Source of the DNA: Psococerastis gibbosa
Lineage: Eukaryota; Arthropoda; Insecta; Psocodea; Psocidae
Reading direction: 5' to 3'
Length of the DNA stretch: 64,000 bases
Assembly (NCBI GenBank): GCA_963971405.1
Contig: OZ020488.1
Coordinates: 21,161,089 to 21,225,088, forward strand
Made by a program: the position numbers and the translations under genes. Positions 21,697 through 34,457 of the stretch are shown in pieces (the first letter of the stretch is position 1; each line of letters opens with the position of its first letter). The notes beneath the pieces are model-generated. The model saw nothing but the letters and a program-made list of their open reading frames with translations, was not told the DNA's origin and did not search any database.

Positions 21697-23355
21697 GTAA
21701 CATACAATTTCTGTTTCTTTTTCTGTTACATATTTCAGTTCAATTATACAATCAATGGCCAGATTGCTGACCATACACCCCAAATTGTCGTGCACGCTTT
21801 TTTGTTATGTCTACTTTTATATGGTACACCTAGATATAATCTAGATAATGCAGTTGTGCGATAATTCGTATCTGTACCGTGTCTGCCAAATAACCGCCCA
21901 AATCACTATTGTCGACTCCCATCAATGAAATTTCGAAGACCCCCATAGCGCAACGTCTATGGTGTATGGAATAATACAAGAAACGACACGATACATTCAC
22001 TGATGAGCCCTGGAGCATATTATGGTTATAAGCAGTAAATGATTGTACTTTTAAGACTTTTTTGATTGTATTATCGTCAACATACGAGCCTGCCAGAACG
22101 TACACTTGCTCGGATCTGATATGCATTGGCATGAGTGTGTTATTCAATATAAGATACGGGGACGAACGATCCCACTAAAAAATCTAGGCTTACCATTAAA
22201 AATGATAATAGTACTGGCCATTAATTATGCAAAAAGAGTCAAATGCATAGTACACCCAAAAAAGAAAGGCATGCGTCCACTACCGGACCACGTTGCGAAG
22301 ACATTTCGGTAGCCTAATGTTTTTTTTTATGCACTCCCACTTTAAAATGAATTACGCAGTAATTCACAATTCCGTGTCATTAAGTGTTCAATTAAATGAA
22401 ATATAACTGAATCTAGTATGCCTTTTCTACATTACAATCAATAAGCCCCACGAATGTCTTCGTAACGTGGTCGGTTAGTCCTTGTGTCTGACTGACATTT
22501 CATTCATTGGCAAAAACAAGCTTTAGGAAATGACTTCCTGTCTTCCGGGCGTATGGATGCACCGGTGTGGGTGGTAGGTAGGCTAAACCTGTAGTCCTGA
22601 AAACAGGTCGACCTATATTACGAGTAGCCGACATCTTTATGCGTTGAGGTTGCGCGACCATAATAATGCAGTATTTATTTAGTACCGTACTGAAATTTAT
22701 GATACTCAATGTTGATGGCTATTACGACCAAAACTTTAAAATACAAATTGTAATACTAAGGACCATTCCCATCGTCGCCTGAAAAGTATCGGAAGGAATA
22801 CTGGGCGGCACATCTACCAATGCATACCGTGCAGTATTTCTTATAGAGTCTTTTCAAGCGATGATGGGATCCCTGCACTACCTAGAACGAACGACGACAA
22901 AATATGCTCTGCAAATTTTAATTCATACAAAGCGCCTTATGAGAAGTAGATTATGAGAAGGGGAGAAGCCGGTGGCACAAGCGAGTTTTACCGATTCGTT
23001 GTTGGGAATTCTGATTGTAATTCGGTAGCGTACATCAAATTTCATGCCAATGGGCAATGACCCACCAAATATAGACAACCATACCATTATTTCGCAGAAT
23101 ATGCCATGAATCAGACGAAAAGGATCACGGATGTCTTATTCACTTGTTATGACTCATGATTATTCAATATGATGGCTCTCTGTTTAAGTAATCATTGCAA
23201 GTTTGGCATTCATAACAAACTAACTCACAAGAACAACTAAGATTGCTGTTTCGAAGCATGCCAAGGAATTTATATTCTGCTGCCACAATCCCCGTCCCGT
23301 AGGAGTAGCAACATCGCCTCCAGGATTTAACCACGATATTCAGATTTACCCGAAA
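21697..23355 (+). other. Start of a long intron; no other gene recognised
   Basis: GTAACA at 21697 is taken as the donor of the exon above. No in-phase exon with good splice sites follows within 1.6 kb. Short frames on both strands lack support. If no exon lies further on, the intron exceeds 42 kb. Confidence 0.45.
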
Positions 23356-23662
23356 TCCCGGTACACACGGACGATTCCCGCAGTCGCAATTTGGCGTCGT
23401 TTTTCCATTGTAGTCATAAGGCTAGCAGAAGATTTCATGGCGATTTCTGAAGCGGGCGTGAAGCCGACGTCTTTTCCACTGCAAGGATATGGCTTGGTGA
23501 ATGGTTGGTGCAAAACCACTGAGTCTAATTCAGAGGATTTCTTTGATTTGGCGGTGTGTCTAGGGGAAAACCGTGCACATAGATAGGCTTCCCGCTAGCT
23601 TCCAAAATCGACAAGAAATTTTCTGCAAATCGCGACTGCGAGCATTGTCCGTCTGTACCGGA
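23356..23662. mobile_element. DNA transposon (MITE) with ~38-bp TIRs
   Basis: Left end TCCCGGTACACACGGACGAT and, on the minus strand, right end TCCGGTACAGACGGACAATG. Both continue into GCAGTCGC(A/G)ATTTG. The arms are about 80% complementary over 38 bp. The interior of about 230 bp has no long frame. No clear target duplication and no second copy in the window. Confidence 0.6.
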
Positions 23663-24461
23663 CCTTACTAATTTAACGGCAGAGTAAGAATATAGCTAGA
23701 AAGACGTTCACAGCTGATATCATACGATAAAGCAGTAGAAATCAGACTGATGGACGATCTGGTGGTCGATCTGATTGCTACTGACCCACCGAGATACATC
23801 TTAAAAGTCTACGTAATGCCACAGTAGATATCGACCGCAGAAGTTGGCAGTACGCTTTCAGACAGTGTAATAGCCTTAACCTGTCCGAACGGCCATGCCT
23901 ATGCGTGCCGGTTTTATGAAAATTATATCAAGTTAATTGGAGAAATATTACTCAAGAGCATCGGACCGAATAGTTCAGACTGCACTTTTCCCCGCTGTCT
24001 GCATGACTCATTTCCAGTTCGGTAAAAATGCCCATTCATTGTTTCGCTACATTACCATAGATTGCATTTCCTTGTATCGTTGGATAGGTGCCTGATATAG
24101 ATTATCAATTTCCAGCCACCGCCTAATTTAAACGGGTGTAGGAAAATTATGTGCATTAGGTTGATGGGCTTCTCAACACCATAACGACCGCCATTTTTTT
24201 CATCACAATATAATAATATAAAACTCGTGCTATTAGCTAATGGGAGCCACTGGTCGCAATTTGTTCTTGAAGTCAAATATAAATTCTGTGAAGTTTCAAA
24301 ATGTTTTCTCTCTGCATTATGACGGGCGGTCTCTTTTAGGACAGTCGTGATTTAGGTTACATCATTTTACTAACATGCCCATCACTTCTATCAACTTATT
24401 CTGTGATCAAAACCTAAAAATTTGCTGGCAGATTTTCCATCTTCTCCGATTATAAATAAAT
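23663..24461. other. No gene recognised
   Basis: Unique sequence without recognisable gene or repeat. Confidence 0.5.
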
Positions 24462-25317
24462 AAAGAACCGGTCCGAGTTTACTCGAACATGCTTTCCAAT
24501 TTATCAAAATTAGTAGATAGAGAAAATGAGTAATTTCATGGTAAATAATTTTCCTATGGTTAAATTTCCGATATCTCGGGGGGGGGGGGGGGGGGGATTG
24601 TCCACCTGACGTCACTGGAGGTGAGGTAAATTCTAGATAGGCCAGACCAACACATTACCACACAGCAATACTGGCAGGGCACGCAGTGCATTTGAGCGTG
24701 AATTTTCTATCAATTAAAAAAAAAAAAAAAAAAACATTTTTTTTACAAAACCCAATACTTTTTTGGGAAAGCAACCTGTCCGGTTTCGTTACTCAATTTA
24801 ACACATAAAACATGCCTGAAGGTAGAAATCATCGATAGAAAGGTTTCGCAGAAAAATTATTTTTTAGTCATTTTTCATTAAAATTAAGTTATTTTTATTT
24901 TTTTACCCCCAGAAGCAAACTATCAAGGGGCAAGCGACCCCCCGCATTTCGTTAACATTAATAACGACTACCATATATGTGAATTTAAAAGAAATCGTTG
25001 GAGCCATTTTTGAGAAATAATTTTTTTAGACCTTTTTTTTGTAGTTTTTTGAGAATAAACCCCCCCCCCCAAATTAAGTTAGCCCCAAATAAAAAAATTG
25101 TTCCGAGGCATGATTTTTGTGAACCTACATGCCGAATTTCATGAAAATCGACCGAGTAGTTTGCCCGGAAATCGACGCACAGACAGACAGACATTTCGTA
25201 AAAAACATTTTTTTTTGGTTCCTGGGACCTAAAAACGTGTACATCCATTGAAATCTCGGAATCGAAAATTTTGACCGTCACAAACATTCCTTATACTACG
25301 TACAAATTGGAAAGCAA
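24462..25317 (-). mobile_element. HINE copy B3, full length
   Basis: Minus-strand copy with both ends: AAAGAACCGGTCCGAGTTTA at the left (terminal hairpin) and TTATACTACGTACAAATTGG then AAAGC at the right (5' hairpin). The family G tract reaches about 18 bases at 24580, the longest of the well-kept copies, and a second C tract lies at 25062. The TCTG core is at 25180-25195. The 5' end directly abuts the SINE tail at 25318. Confidence 0.75.
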
Positions 25318-25590
25318 TAAATATTGACTTTTTTGTTGTTCTATTACTAAGCCAATCTAGCGGAGTTAGGGCTATAATATGTTTCAACAGTTGTATTGGC
25401 ATGGCGGTCATAAGGTCTATTGGCAGAATGTTGTATAGTGGGATTGCGTTGTATGTATGAGAGTGTTTGAACAGTGTGTTTTGTTTTAATTGTTCATACA
25501 TGACCTCCAAAGCATGGCCAGAAAATGTAGCCAGTGGGGGACTCGAACCAACAATCTTTCGGGTCTGTACCACTACTCTACATGTCCTGA
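25318..25590 (-). mobile_element. Chimeric SINE, family F, with a LINE-like middle
   Basis: On the minus strand: the head CAGGACATGTAGAGTAGTGG and B box GGTTCGAGTCCCCCAC, then the usual CATGCTTTGGAGGTCATGTA. The next 122 bp (25377-25498) replace the normal central segment. After them the standard end ATAGCCCTAACTCCGCTAG and AGTAATAGAAC resumes. The replaced segment reads as ...NTLFKHSHTYNAIP... LYNILPIDLM... in one frame, resembling the C-terminal tail found downstream of reverse transcriptase in some LINEs. Whether this is a captured partner sequence or a later insertion is open. Confidence 0.6.
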
Positions 25591-25690
25591 TCATCGGTAA
25601 CTCAGTAATGTTCCAGGAATGATTCACAACCGCAGCCCTTTATTACTTTCGGGACTTATTCCTTTGTGGGTCTTCCTTGCCTGTAGGTTT

Positions 25691-25891
25691 ATAAATAAAT
25701 AAATAAGGACTTTTTTGTTCTATTACTAAGCTAACCTAGCGGAGTTAGGGCTATAAAGCCCTCTCTTACACTCAACTAGGAAAACCCGGGACCGCCCGCT
25801 TTACTTGCCAGAAAATGTAGGAAGTGTAGGACTCGAACCAACAACCTTTCGGGTGAAAGTCAGAGTCCGTACTACCACTCTACATGTCCTG
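25691..25891 (-). mobile_element. tRNA-derived SINE, family F, near full length
   Basis: On the minus strand: CAGGACATGTAGAGTGGTAG (A-box region), CTTTCACCCGAAAGGTTG, GGTTCGAGTCCTACACTTCC (B box), GCGGTCCCGGG, GAGTGTAAGAGAGGGC, ATAGCCCTAACTCCGC, AGTAATAGAACAAAAAAGTC and a (TTTA)n tail. It lies only 100 bp from the chimeric copy and in the same orientation, but each has its own head and tail. Confidence 0.85.
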
Positions 25892-27234
25892 CTGGTTCCA
25901 TCTACTTCTCGTTCTAGAATTGCATTAAACGCAAACAGACACCCCCCACTATTCATTTTTTGTACAAAGTCAAATTTTACCGAAATTAATATAGTATAAT
26001 ATCGTATTTCCCTCAGAATATTTTTTTTTACAGTAGCTTACATTTTGATGCACAGTATAACACTTTCCAACAGACATAGCACTGTCCCTTATTTTTAGAA
26101 ATCAAATGCAATAACTCGGTGCTAGTGACGGCCACGCACTACATTTCTCAAAATGTAGAGAAACATTTCATTTAAAGGATATAACATAATAAAAATAAGT
26201 TTCAGCCCTATGATTGATATTTCTTGCATCAAGATGTGAAATTTAATTATGCACTTTTATAAGGTTTCCCTCTCCAGTTGCCTTTTAACTACTTTTATAT
26301 CTGAATATACAATAAAGGGGTAGATTTCATTGACCTACATAGGAGCGGCTACCCTAGTTATGATTTCCAACTGCAATAGGAAACTGGAATGTCATAATTC
26401 TGTTGATCATTTGTCACTGTATTTCAAAGGGACGCATGCGAGAAACAATTATTTTTATTATAATTTTTTATTGCTTTCCTATGAGTGGCCCGATAAGAAA
26501 CAGTTTGCGTTAGGTTAGGTTGTGATACATTACTTTACTAGTGCATGCAGCCTTAGGGCCCGGAATGTTGTTCTACATGGAGGATTTGATCGACAGACTA
26601 GGGGGCAGGAAGAATGGGGCTCTGGACATTAGCAGCAGACCATGGACTGTGTCGCTACTAGTTAGTTATGAGAGCACCTCCGGCCAGGAAATTACACGAA
26701 TTAGGACAATGCATTTAAAAGAGAAAGATGCAGGGAGATAGAGCGGACGTATGGCTGCACACCATAACAACATCAGCAGCATTACAGCATTTGGAGCAAA
26801 TCAGTACAATACATCAGCCATAAAGACTAGTTTACAAACTGCCAAAGTAAAAATTACACAATGGCAATAACTGGTACCACAAAATATGTGGCAGCTTTCA
26901 ATTGAGAATTATTAGCTGAACTGCAGACCATAGGTTACAGAATACAAGAGACGCATGTAGTCGCCCGTTACACACAATACCAACAAATTATACTAAAAGA
27001 GGAAAAACAACATTAGGTACCGATACAAACGATTTCTAATCCACAACTCCTATTTATTTTGTCATTATTCTTGTAAAACTACTTAAAGAGTCAACGAAGG
27101 AGAAAAAAAAACATTATGAAAGTGCCGGATATTGTTCATCCTTTACCTACTTGCAGCATGTAGGCATGTAGTTCGTCACTCACCAGTAGATTTCTATATA
27201 CTGTCCCATTTCCGTTCAATTGATTGGAGCCATC
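25892..27234. other. No gene recognised
   Basis: Unique sequence with short frames on both strands. No splice-site pairs or repeat matches. Confidence 0.45.
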
Positions 27235-27530
27235 TTAATGAGTAAACCCACGTGAAGGGCACAGAGCATATATTGCAACACGTCGTAAGAATGTCAGACG
27301 ACCGCATGCCGAAAAAGATGTACAAAGCAAGCATGACAGGAAGGCGTCTGGCCGGACGCCCACGAAAACGCTGGAAAGATGAGTTAGAAACTGACCTTCG
27401 CAAGTTGGGAGTCCGTAGATGGTGGAGCGTTGTACAAACTCAGATGACGGGAGAAGTGTTGTCGACCAGGCCAAAGCCCATCAAGGGTGGTAGAGCCAAA
27501 GGAAGAAGAAGAAAGCGGTTAAATGGCCAA
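27235..27530 (+). mobile_element. 3' fragment of a non-LTR retrotransposon (RTE-like C terminus)
   Basis: The translated segment reads HVVRMSDDRMPKK, then GRRLAGRPRKRWKDELETDL and RKLGVRRWW. This is the basic C-terminal signature (GHVxRM...GRPRxRWxDxVxxDL...LGV) that ends the ORF of many RTE-type and related LINEs. A shift of frame later, the usual end AKAHQG is followed by a stop at 27492 and an AGGAAGAAGAAGAAAG tail. Reverse transcriptase and endonuclease are absent. It is a 5'-truncated dead copy. The same 3' end recurs in the 54-bp insert at 54518. Confidence 0.75.
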
Positions 27531-27602
27531 AAAGTAGCTATTGGAAGAGTTTACACACTGGCACAATACTGCAACAAAAAGCAGCAACCAGAAAAATTAT
27601 GA

Positions 27603-28104
27603 TTAATAGAAATGACCTGATTTCTCAAAACGTATATTAACACACATAGCATGGAAACTTCCAATTAATCCATGGAACGAGTGAATACCTTATGAATGGT
27701 GTTGAACGAGGAAGAGAAATAATGAAGCCATCAGCAACGAGTAATTTGAAAGAACCAAAGAGGTAGTAGTCGGAAGACGAACGGCTTTTGCAGGTTCAAG
27801 TGAAGGAAGGAGTATTTATTTACCGTGAGTGGGAATTTCTCTCGTCTCCGGGCGTGTTTGGCTCAATGAAGAGAGAAAAGTCACAACTTTGAAGTCACGA
27901 CTGGGAAGAAGGTGTCTTTGCCCACCCGCAGTCATATCGATAGAGATTAAGCCATTCTGATTCGAGAGGAGTCAATCATTACAATGCATATTTGCATATT
28001 GGAGTATTAAACCTTTCGAATAGTGTTGTATTGCATGTTATTTTCGCTTGTTATCGTACCATCAAACAAGGAGACAAATAATTGGAAATCTAATTTGACT
28101 TTCT
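27603..28104. other. No gene recognised
   Basis: Unique sequence between two LINE fragments; may include degraded LINE sequence that I cannot identify. Confidence 0.4.
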
Positions 28105-28379
28105 GACGCACAAAATAAAGGCGGGCCTTAGTCCGAGTTACATACATCACATTTTGAAAAGAGGCAATAGCCCTGATTGCACACATTGCAACAAGGAAGA
28201 AGGCAGTTTTAACAGATTTTTATGATTTGTCCGAATTTCGGCACTCCACGTTCAGTACTTTTCAATTAACTTATTACGCGGTCAACAGCTCCATTCTCAT
28301 ACATGCGACTCCTTAGTGATGTCTCTACATTCACCATCCTCGATGATTTTATCAACGCTTGCAAGTTTGATGCATAAAT
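28105..28379 (+). mobile_element. Degraded LINE C-terminal fragment with CxxC knuckle
   Basis: One frame reads THKIKAGLSPSYIHHILKRG then NSPDCTHCNKEEG, a stop, and VRISALHVQYFSINLLRGQQ. The pattern (K/R)xRxGxTxxxxxxLxxxxxPxCxxC is the zinc-knuckle region near the end of RNase-H-bearing LINE proteins. The later His and Cys of the knuckle are not preserved and one stop interrupts the frame. No flanking reverse transcriptase is seen. Confidence 0.5.
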
Positions 28380-28831
28380 AATAGTTAACCTCGTCCATGG
28401 CTAAATGGTTAACATGCAGAGAAAAAAAAAACTTTTATTCAGTGGAAAATAACAATATGGAAAAGTTTATTTTTCAAAATCTGAATTGGAAACAATTAAT
28501 ATGAAACAAAATTAAGAATGATGACCCAAAACTATGGTATAGATCACTTAACTTCTGCAGCCTTTTCAGTTGTTCGTCATCACAATCTTTGCAATCTGGT
28601 GCTCTTTTCTTTAGTAATAAAATTACGACCATCTCGCAAAGACTCTTGCTCGCAGGTTATCCATGCACCATATTAATTTCTTGTGGCATGGATTGTCTTG
28701 GAACAGTTTCTGTTCATGAAGTCACAATTTGTTTTTTTTTTTAAATATTAACTCTTTCATTGAAAATAAGAGCGAACGTTGAACTATTGTGCAACGCGTA
28801 ATTTCTGGAATTTCTCGTTATCTCGGTTTCT

Positions 28832-29074
28832 ATTAGCGCCTGTTACAACGACAATGGTAAGCGTGTCTCAGCATGTCCATTAATATTTCTAGTCAGAGTG
28901 GGTTGCCATAGAGAACGCAAACTAGTTTGCAAACAGCAAAAAAAACTCTTGGGGAAAATACACAATAAACAATAATGTCCGAAAACAGACGGGGTCATTG
29001 GTGGGACAAGGTTCAATGGGCCAATACAAGTAGACATACACCCAAACGAATCCTCTCAAATAATAATAAAATAA
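28832..29074 (+). repeat. Interspersed repeat L, copy 2
   Basis: GCCTGTTACAACGACAATGG, GTCAGAGTGGGTTGCCA, AATAATGTCCGAAAACAGAC, GGTTCAATGGGCCAATACA, CCTCTCAAATAATAATAAA: the family L blocks in order with a short AAT tail. Confidence 0.65.
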
Positions 29075-29314
29075 TAAATGCAGTAGGTACTTTTGCTACA
29101 TGCGGGAAGGGCGATCGGCAAATGCCGAAAAATACCGAGTTGTTCGCATTTGCCAAATAGGAAAAGTGATCTTTCACGCAAGAGATGTTCATACTGATTG
29201 CTCGTTAAAGTTAAAGTGGATTAATTTGCCTCATTTGCAGGGCAAAATATCTTCACCTAGGAGTGAAACGTTCATGGTTCGGCCAATACCGAACAGACGA
29301 ATACCTAACCATTA

Positions 29315-29697
29315 GGCGCCCATTCCACCGACCGGCTAGGGCTATTTACAAAAACGGTGACGTGGTAGCCGACATTCAAGACTTAGGTGGCGTTTCCACC
29401 GACCTCGCATTGCAGAATGCAAATGACATTGACAGAAATTAGTTTTTTTCTTTTTATAGAAATCTATTAAAATGTTTGTATATAACATATCCCATGACGC
29501 CATTTTTTAATTTTAGTTTGTTTGTTTGTGATTTTACTGTATGATCATTGATCAATTTTAACTATGGCACAGAGTAAAACAAACATTTCCGTCAATTCTG
29601 CAATGCGAGGTCGGTGTAACCCCACCTAAGTCTTGAATGTCTGCTACCACGTCACTGTTTTTGTAAATAGCCCTAGCCGGTCGGTGGAATGGCCGCC
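29315..29697. mobile_element. PIF/Harbinger-like foldback MITE, copy 4
   Basis: GGCGCCCATTCCACCGACCG termini with perfect TTA duplications at 29312-29314 and 29698-29700. The inner boundary TTAGGTGGCGTTTCCACCGA is intact. The arms differ from copies 3 and 5 by only a few substitutions, which suggests a fairly recent burst. Confidence 0.9.
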
Positions 29698-29967
29698 TTA
29701 GTAATATACCATAGCACGATAATACTCTCCGGTCTCATATTGGTGACGACAATGGATCCCCCCTATCCTTCTTTTTTTCTCTCTTCCTCTCTTGTTTCTT
29801 CTCCATTTAATTTTAAGCATCTATCAATAATTAATACAATATTTTTGTTTTTTAAGGTTAGCATGAAAAGAAGACTTTATCGTCTTATTGTTTGCCTTTT
29901 GTTTTTTTTGTTTTTTTGCAATAAAGTCGTTTTCAATTCAATTCAATACCATACTAATCGCTGTAAT

Positions 29968-30720
29968 CGATGCCCATTCCATCTTGGAACACTCGAATGT
30001 TCACCGAGGACGGAACGCGTCATTTGTGGTTGGTAGTGTTCGACCGAGAACGAGACGAGATCTATAACACAGTGATTAGAGTTCTATATGGGAGAAATGG
30101 GGCATTAGCTCCCGCATAGGAATTTTATATAATTTCTGGTGTCTTCCTCAACCAATAAGTAAGGCACTATATACCCGGGTATTGTCATCCGCCATTTTTT
30201 ATCCTATATTTCCTATATGGTAAGTATTGCAATTATTTTTAAGAAAAGTAAAAGATTGAAAAAACGAAAACACGTTTTAGTATTTTTTTTATTAAACACT
30301 TCCCTAATTGGTAGAACGTTTTTTAAATAAAAATAAATAAACAACGATAAATTTCTAATAATCAATAGGTAAACACCATACTTGGCTTATACACCAGACT
30401 AATAATGGATAAAAAATGGCGGATGACAATACCTGTCTAATATAGAGCCCTACCAATAAGAACACGCCTAGGACGCATCCAAACAAAAACAAATCCTGTC
30501 ACGTGACGTGTCTATTCACCAAACTTCTGATAGGCCAAAGCCGTAGTACGTGGTACCAGAAATTTGAAAAAAAAATATCCCTGGCTGGAGCTTATGTCCC
30601 TTCTCTCCTAACCATAGAACTTTAATCACTGTCTTGTAGATCTCGTCTCGTTCTCCAACTACACATGAGGCGTTCCGTGTTCGAAGAACATTCGAGTGTT
30701 CCATGATGGAATGGGCATCG
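29968..30720. mobile_element. 753-bp foldback transposon with >200-bp TIRs
   Basis: The ends CGATGCCCATTCCATCTTGG and its near reverse complement are followed inward by matching CGAATGTTC, GGAACGCGTCAT, ACGAGACGAGATCT and a GCCATTTTTTATCC block (30190-30205, matched at 30403-30418). The left arm is about 240 bp and the right about 318 bp, the latter with extra sequence near 30465-30545. The GCCCATTCCA core near the tip resembles the Harbinger-like MITE tip. No coding capacity and no clear target duplication. Confidence 0.7.
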
Positions 30721-33700
30721 AAAATAATAAGGTTCCATTTCAGCTATAACTATTGTAGATTACTAACTAACGCGATAACTGTCAAATTTGGTGTCAAATG
30801 CGACACTAATCATAATCTGTTAGCCTGGATGCCACACCTATTTGTGAATTAATCGCAAGCCCGCAGGCCTAGCACACATGAGGTGCCGTACAATAGGAAC
30901 TTTCCTTTGCGTGTATTTCATGGGAACTACTGGCTACTGTGCATCCTGCTCCCGAATACCGCCTAATTGCGCCAGGTTCCTCCCACTTTCTGCATAAGTA
31001 ATCAACAAACTTTCGCGCTTCTGTTATTTTTATTTTGTACAGTAGCCTATATGGGTCAGAGGGTAACAACAGTTAATGATCTACGCCCTACAAGGAAGAG
31101 GAAATTTGTATTACAAGTAGATTTAATCCAGACTTGATGATTATAAACAATAAAGAATTTACAGTATAGAGCATTATTATTATCGTCATAAAGAACAGTG
31201 AGCGTAGGTAATGTTAAATGAAGAACTGTTTCAATTGAGCAAAAACCTGTCATAATTTATGTTTACACCCCCTTTCGCCCAATTGCACGAATTACAATAC
31301 GGCATTTTTGATAGCTCTACAATGGACATATCCTGTAAAATTTGACTTAGTAAAAACAACGCATAGTGCGATTTGCTCTTAATAGCATTGCCAACAGACA
31401 TTTACATAAAGCACCACTGATAACAAAACCAACTGGGTTGGCCATGTCCGCGTCCCCATACTCCATGGTCCAGCGGTCTAGAACCTTGCATTACCGATGT
31501 CACGCTTCATGGTTCAACCTCCTCCCCCGGCCAGCGGGATTGCTGAACTTTCGCTTTCATTGCATGATGTTAAATGTAGACTGCCATCAAGAAGGAAGTT
31601 CATGGTATCTTACTTTTTCATCGATACTATATGAACTTGCAAACAAAATCACTGAGTACCCACCATACTTTCATTCTTATGGTCATTGCAACTGTGCCAT
31701 TTGTTGGCAACGCACCTGCAGTTTCCTATACAGTACTAAACAGTCATTTTGAATGGGAAGTATTCATCAAAGTTGAATTGAATGCAATTGAGAAAGAAAA
31801 CGATGACAAAGTTTGTACAGTCACTGAAGCTACCAATTCATAATTCACGACTCACGAGCCTAACTAGGAGCACGTGTATTACCATTGAGGTTTAGCACAG
31901 GGAGCACGTAAAATCCAAGGGGTTTTACCACTTATTTGGCATTTGTATATTCACTTGGGAAGGCCACCTTTTAGCCCATTAACTACAGCAAATTGGAAAT
32001 GTAATGATGGGGAATAACCCTGAGGAATAGACTAATTTTTTTAAGCCTTACCCTTCCTACTATCTAACAGATCTACGTATTATATAGTATAACCTACCTA
32101 TTCGTATTATCTGACCATTACCCCAACGTACTCATTAGCGGAATATATATTTGAACGCACCCTCAAGTCCAACCAATCAATGTAATCGAACTCCTCCAAG
32201 AACTTTCCTTCCTGATAAACTTTTCACCCAAACGCTATATCGTCGTCCTTGATCACCAGTTTTAATTCTCCCTCCATTAAGACCTCTTTCACGGTCATTG
32301 AGAACAAAACACGAATCTAAAGAATCAACTCGTTTATTCCTATTCTTAATTCACTTTCTTCCACTGCAGATTGTCTAAAAAGTACAAGCAGCAAGATAAT
32401 GATTTCATTTCTCTCAATGATTAAGAGAGTCTGCTGGTTTCTTAATATAAAAGAATGATCAAAGCACAATGACCGTTCGTCGTTGTTTCAATTATTTACT
32501 GTAAACATGATAATATCTGAATCACCGTTTGAGACGGCGAATTAAAAAAAAAATTCCTGTTGGTTTATTTTACTCGCATTTAGGTAACTAACCTACTGAA
32601 ATGTTAAAAAGTTAAAAGTTTTTTTGCGAACCTATGAAAACATTCAGAATGAACAAAATAAAATGAAACAACAATATCTTTGCCATGATTGAAGATGGCA
32701 CGCAGTTTTGTGTTTTTCTACTGGTGCAGTGAAATACCATTACTTGGTTCGATGCTGTTGATAAGTGAAAGTAATAATTTGAACGGAAATTAGAGAAATT
32801 AGATGCTGGCCTCGAGATGACAAACATTGACCGGTGATAATTGTAAAGGCAAACACCTCAAGCTCTTATGCAACAACAGTAAGTTGAAAACTTCGAAACA
32901 TGCATAAAACAATCATTGTCCGGACTGTAAACATGATCTACTATTTTAGTACTAGAAGGGGTGCGGGGAATTGTAATTAACATTAAAAAAATTAACAGGA
33001 ATTATCATTGGAGCAACAAAAGCTTATTAGAATGGACAAACATGCCGCGCATGTGTAGAAATGGAAACCTGAGGTGACTATTCTGATTTAAGTTCAAATA
33101 ACAACCATTGTAAATTGTTAGGCTATATTGCCTTTCGGACAAGAATCTATGAGGCTATCTTACATAGTAGTTTCATGCAGAATCAAACTGGGGAAAAATA
33201 GAACTTCACAGTATCTTCGTCCCAATGACCATTATTGTTTTTGTGCAATGGAATTGGTACTGTTTTGTACAATAAAAATGCATTATTATTATTATTATTA
33301 AAAAGTGCTATATTTGAACCAGAATTGGCATTTGATAAATTTTAAATCATTTCTCTCATAGCTTTACGTTCAAATTTAAAACTTGCATTGCTCTTGTCCG
33401 GTCATTTTCCAATTTCTTTGCCATTTAATGATTGAAACTCAAAATTGTTTTTCTTCTTCAATGTTTCTCCAAACACCCAGGAGCAAAGAAACCAGCAGTG
33501 CAATATTTTCTAAACACAAAAGTTTTTGAACGCAAACAAACAATAATCAGGAAAACGTGTATGGGGACTATTGTATGAAAATCTGAACTTTCGGGTTAGC
33601 ATTATTCAACAACAAACGCAGAGAATGATTACCTGACCACGATGGTTTCACTAGATTAATTCGTGACAATAAACCTACATTAACGGTCCATTTCGCCCCA

Positions 33701-34457
33701 TATGCCCACGCAAAAAATTAAGCTCAGCGGGCATTGCGTAATGCTCGTGATCAAGTCTAATTGCAGTATTCACAATAGTCGTGAGTTCGCTTCCTCGGGC
33801 CCCAGCAAATTGTGTGTCTTCTAGGCCCGGCAAATAATTGAATAGTATTAAAATGCACTGTACAACACTTGGGAAGACAGTCTTGAAATCGTAAATCGTA
33901 GACTTTATAACACTCACTCAACAAACTGTACTTGAGTTATATTAGTAGTATTTTTATTTGTTCTATTTGTAGTACTTAGCTTATAAATTGAGAAATATGC
34001 AAATAAAACTGTTATGCAGTACCTATTTATTTTAATTTTATAGTATAATAACTCTACAATACTAGTCGAAATCTTCCAGGACTACAACTAGTTTTCCTAA
34101 GGTCACCGTCAGGTTTTTCTAAATGGCTTAAGGGCCCAGATGCCGAAAACACATACGGTCACGTTCCCATGTCCAACGAAAAATCAAATCCGCCGGTTTT
34201 GAAATCTTCACCCCGGCTATTAATCAAAAAGTTGCTTGAAACTTTTTAATGAGCGAGTGGGAGAGCACCATTTTAGTTATACTGTAGTACAGGACACAGG
34301 TAAATAACCACGGAGTTGCAAACGCAACGCAATATTTCATTTATTGTTAATTTAACTTTAATTTACTAACAACGTTGTATTGAAATTTTATCATTTATTT
34401 ATTTATTTTACATAAAACGCAAGTGGATTAGATTATACCAAAGTAGGTTCCCGAAAA
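30721..34457. other. Long stretch with no gene recognised
   Basis: About 3.7 kb of mostly unique AT-rich sequence. There is a short (TTA)n run at 33283-33300 after AATAAAAATGC, which may be a retroelement tail. Frames of up to 128 codons occur but have no acceptor/donor support or familiar residues. Confidence 0.45.
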
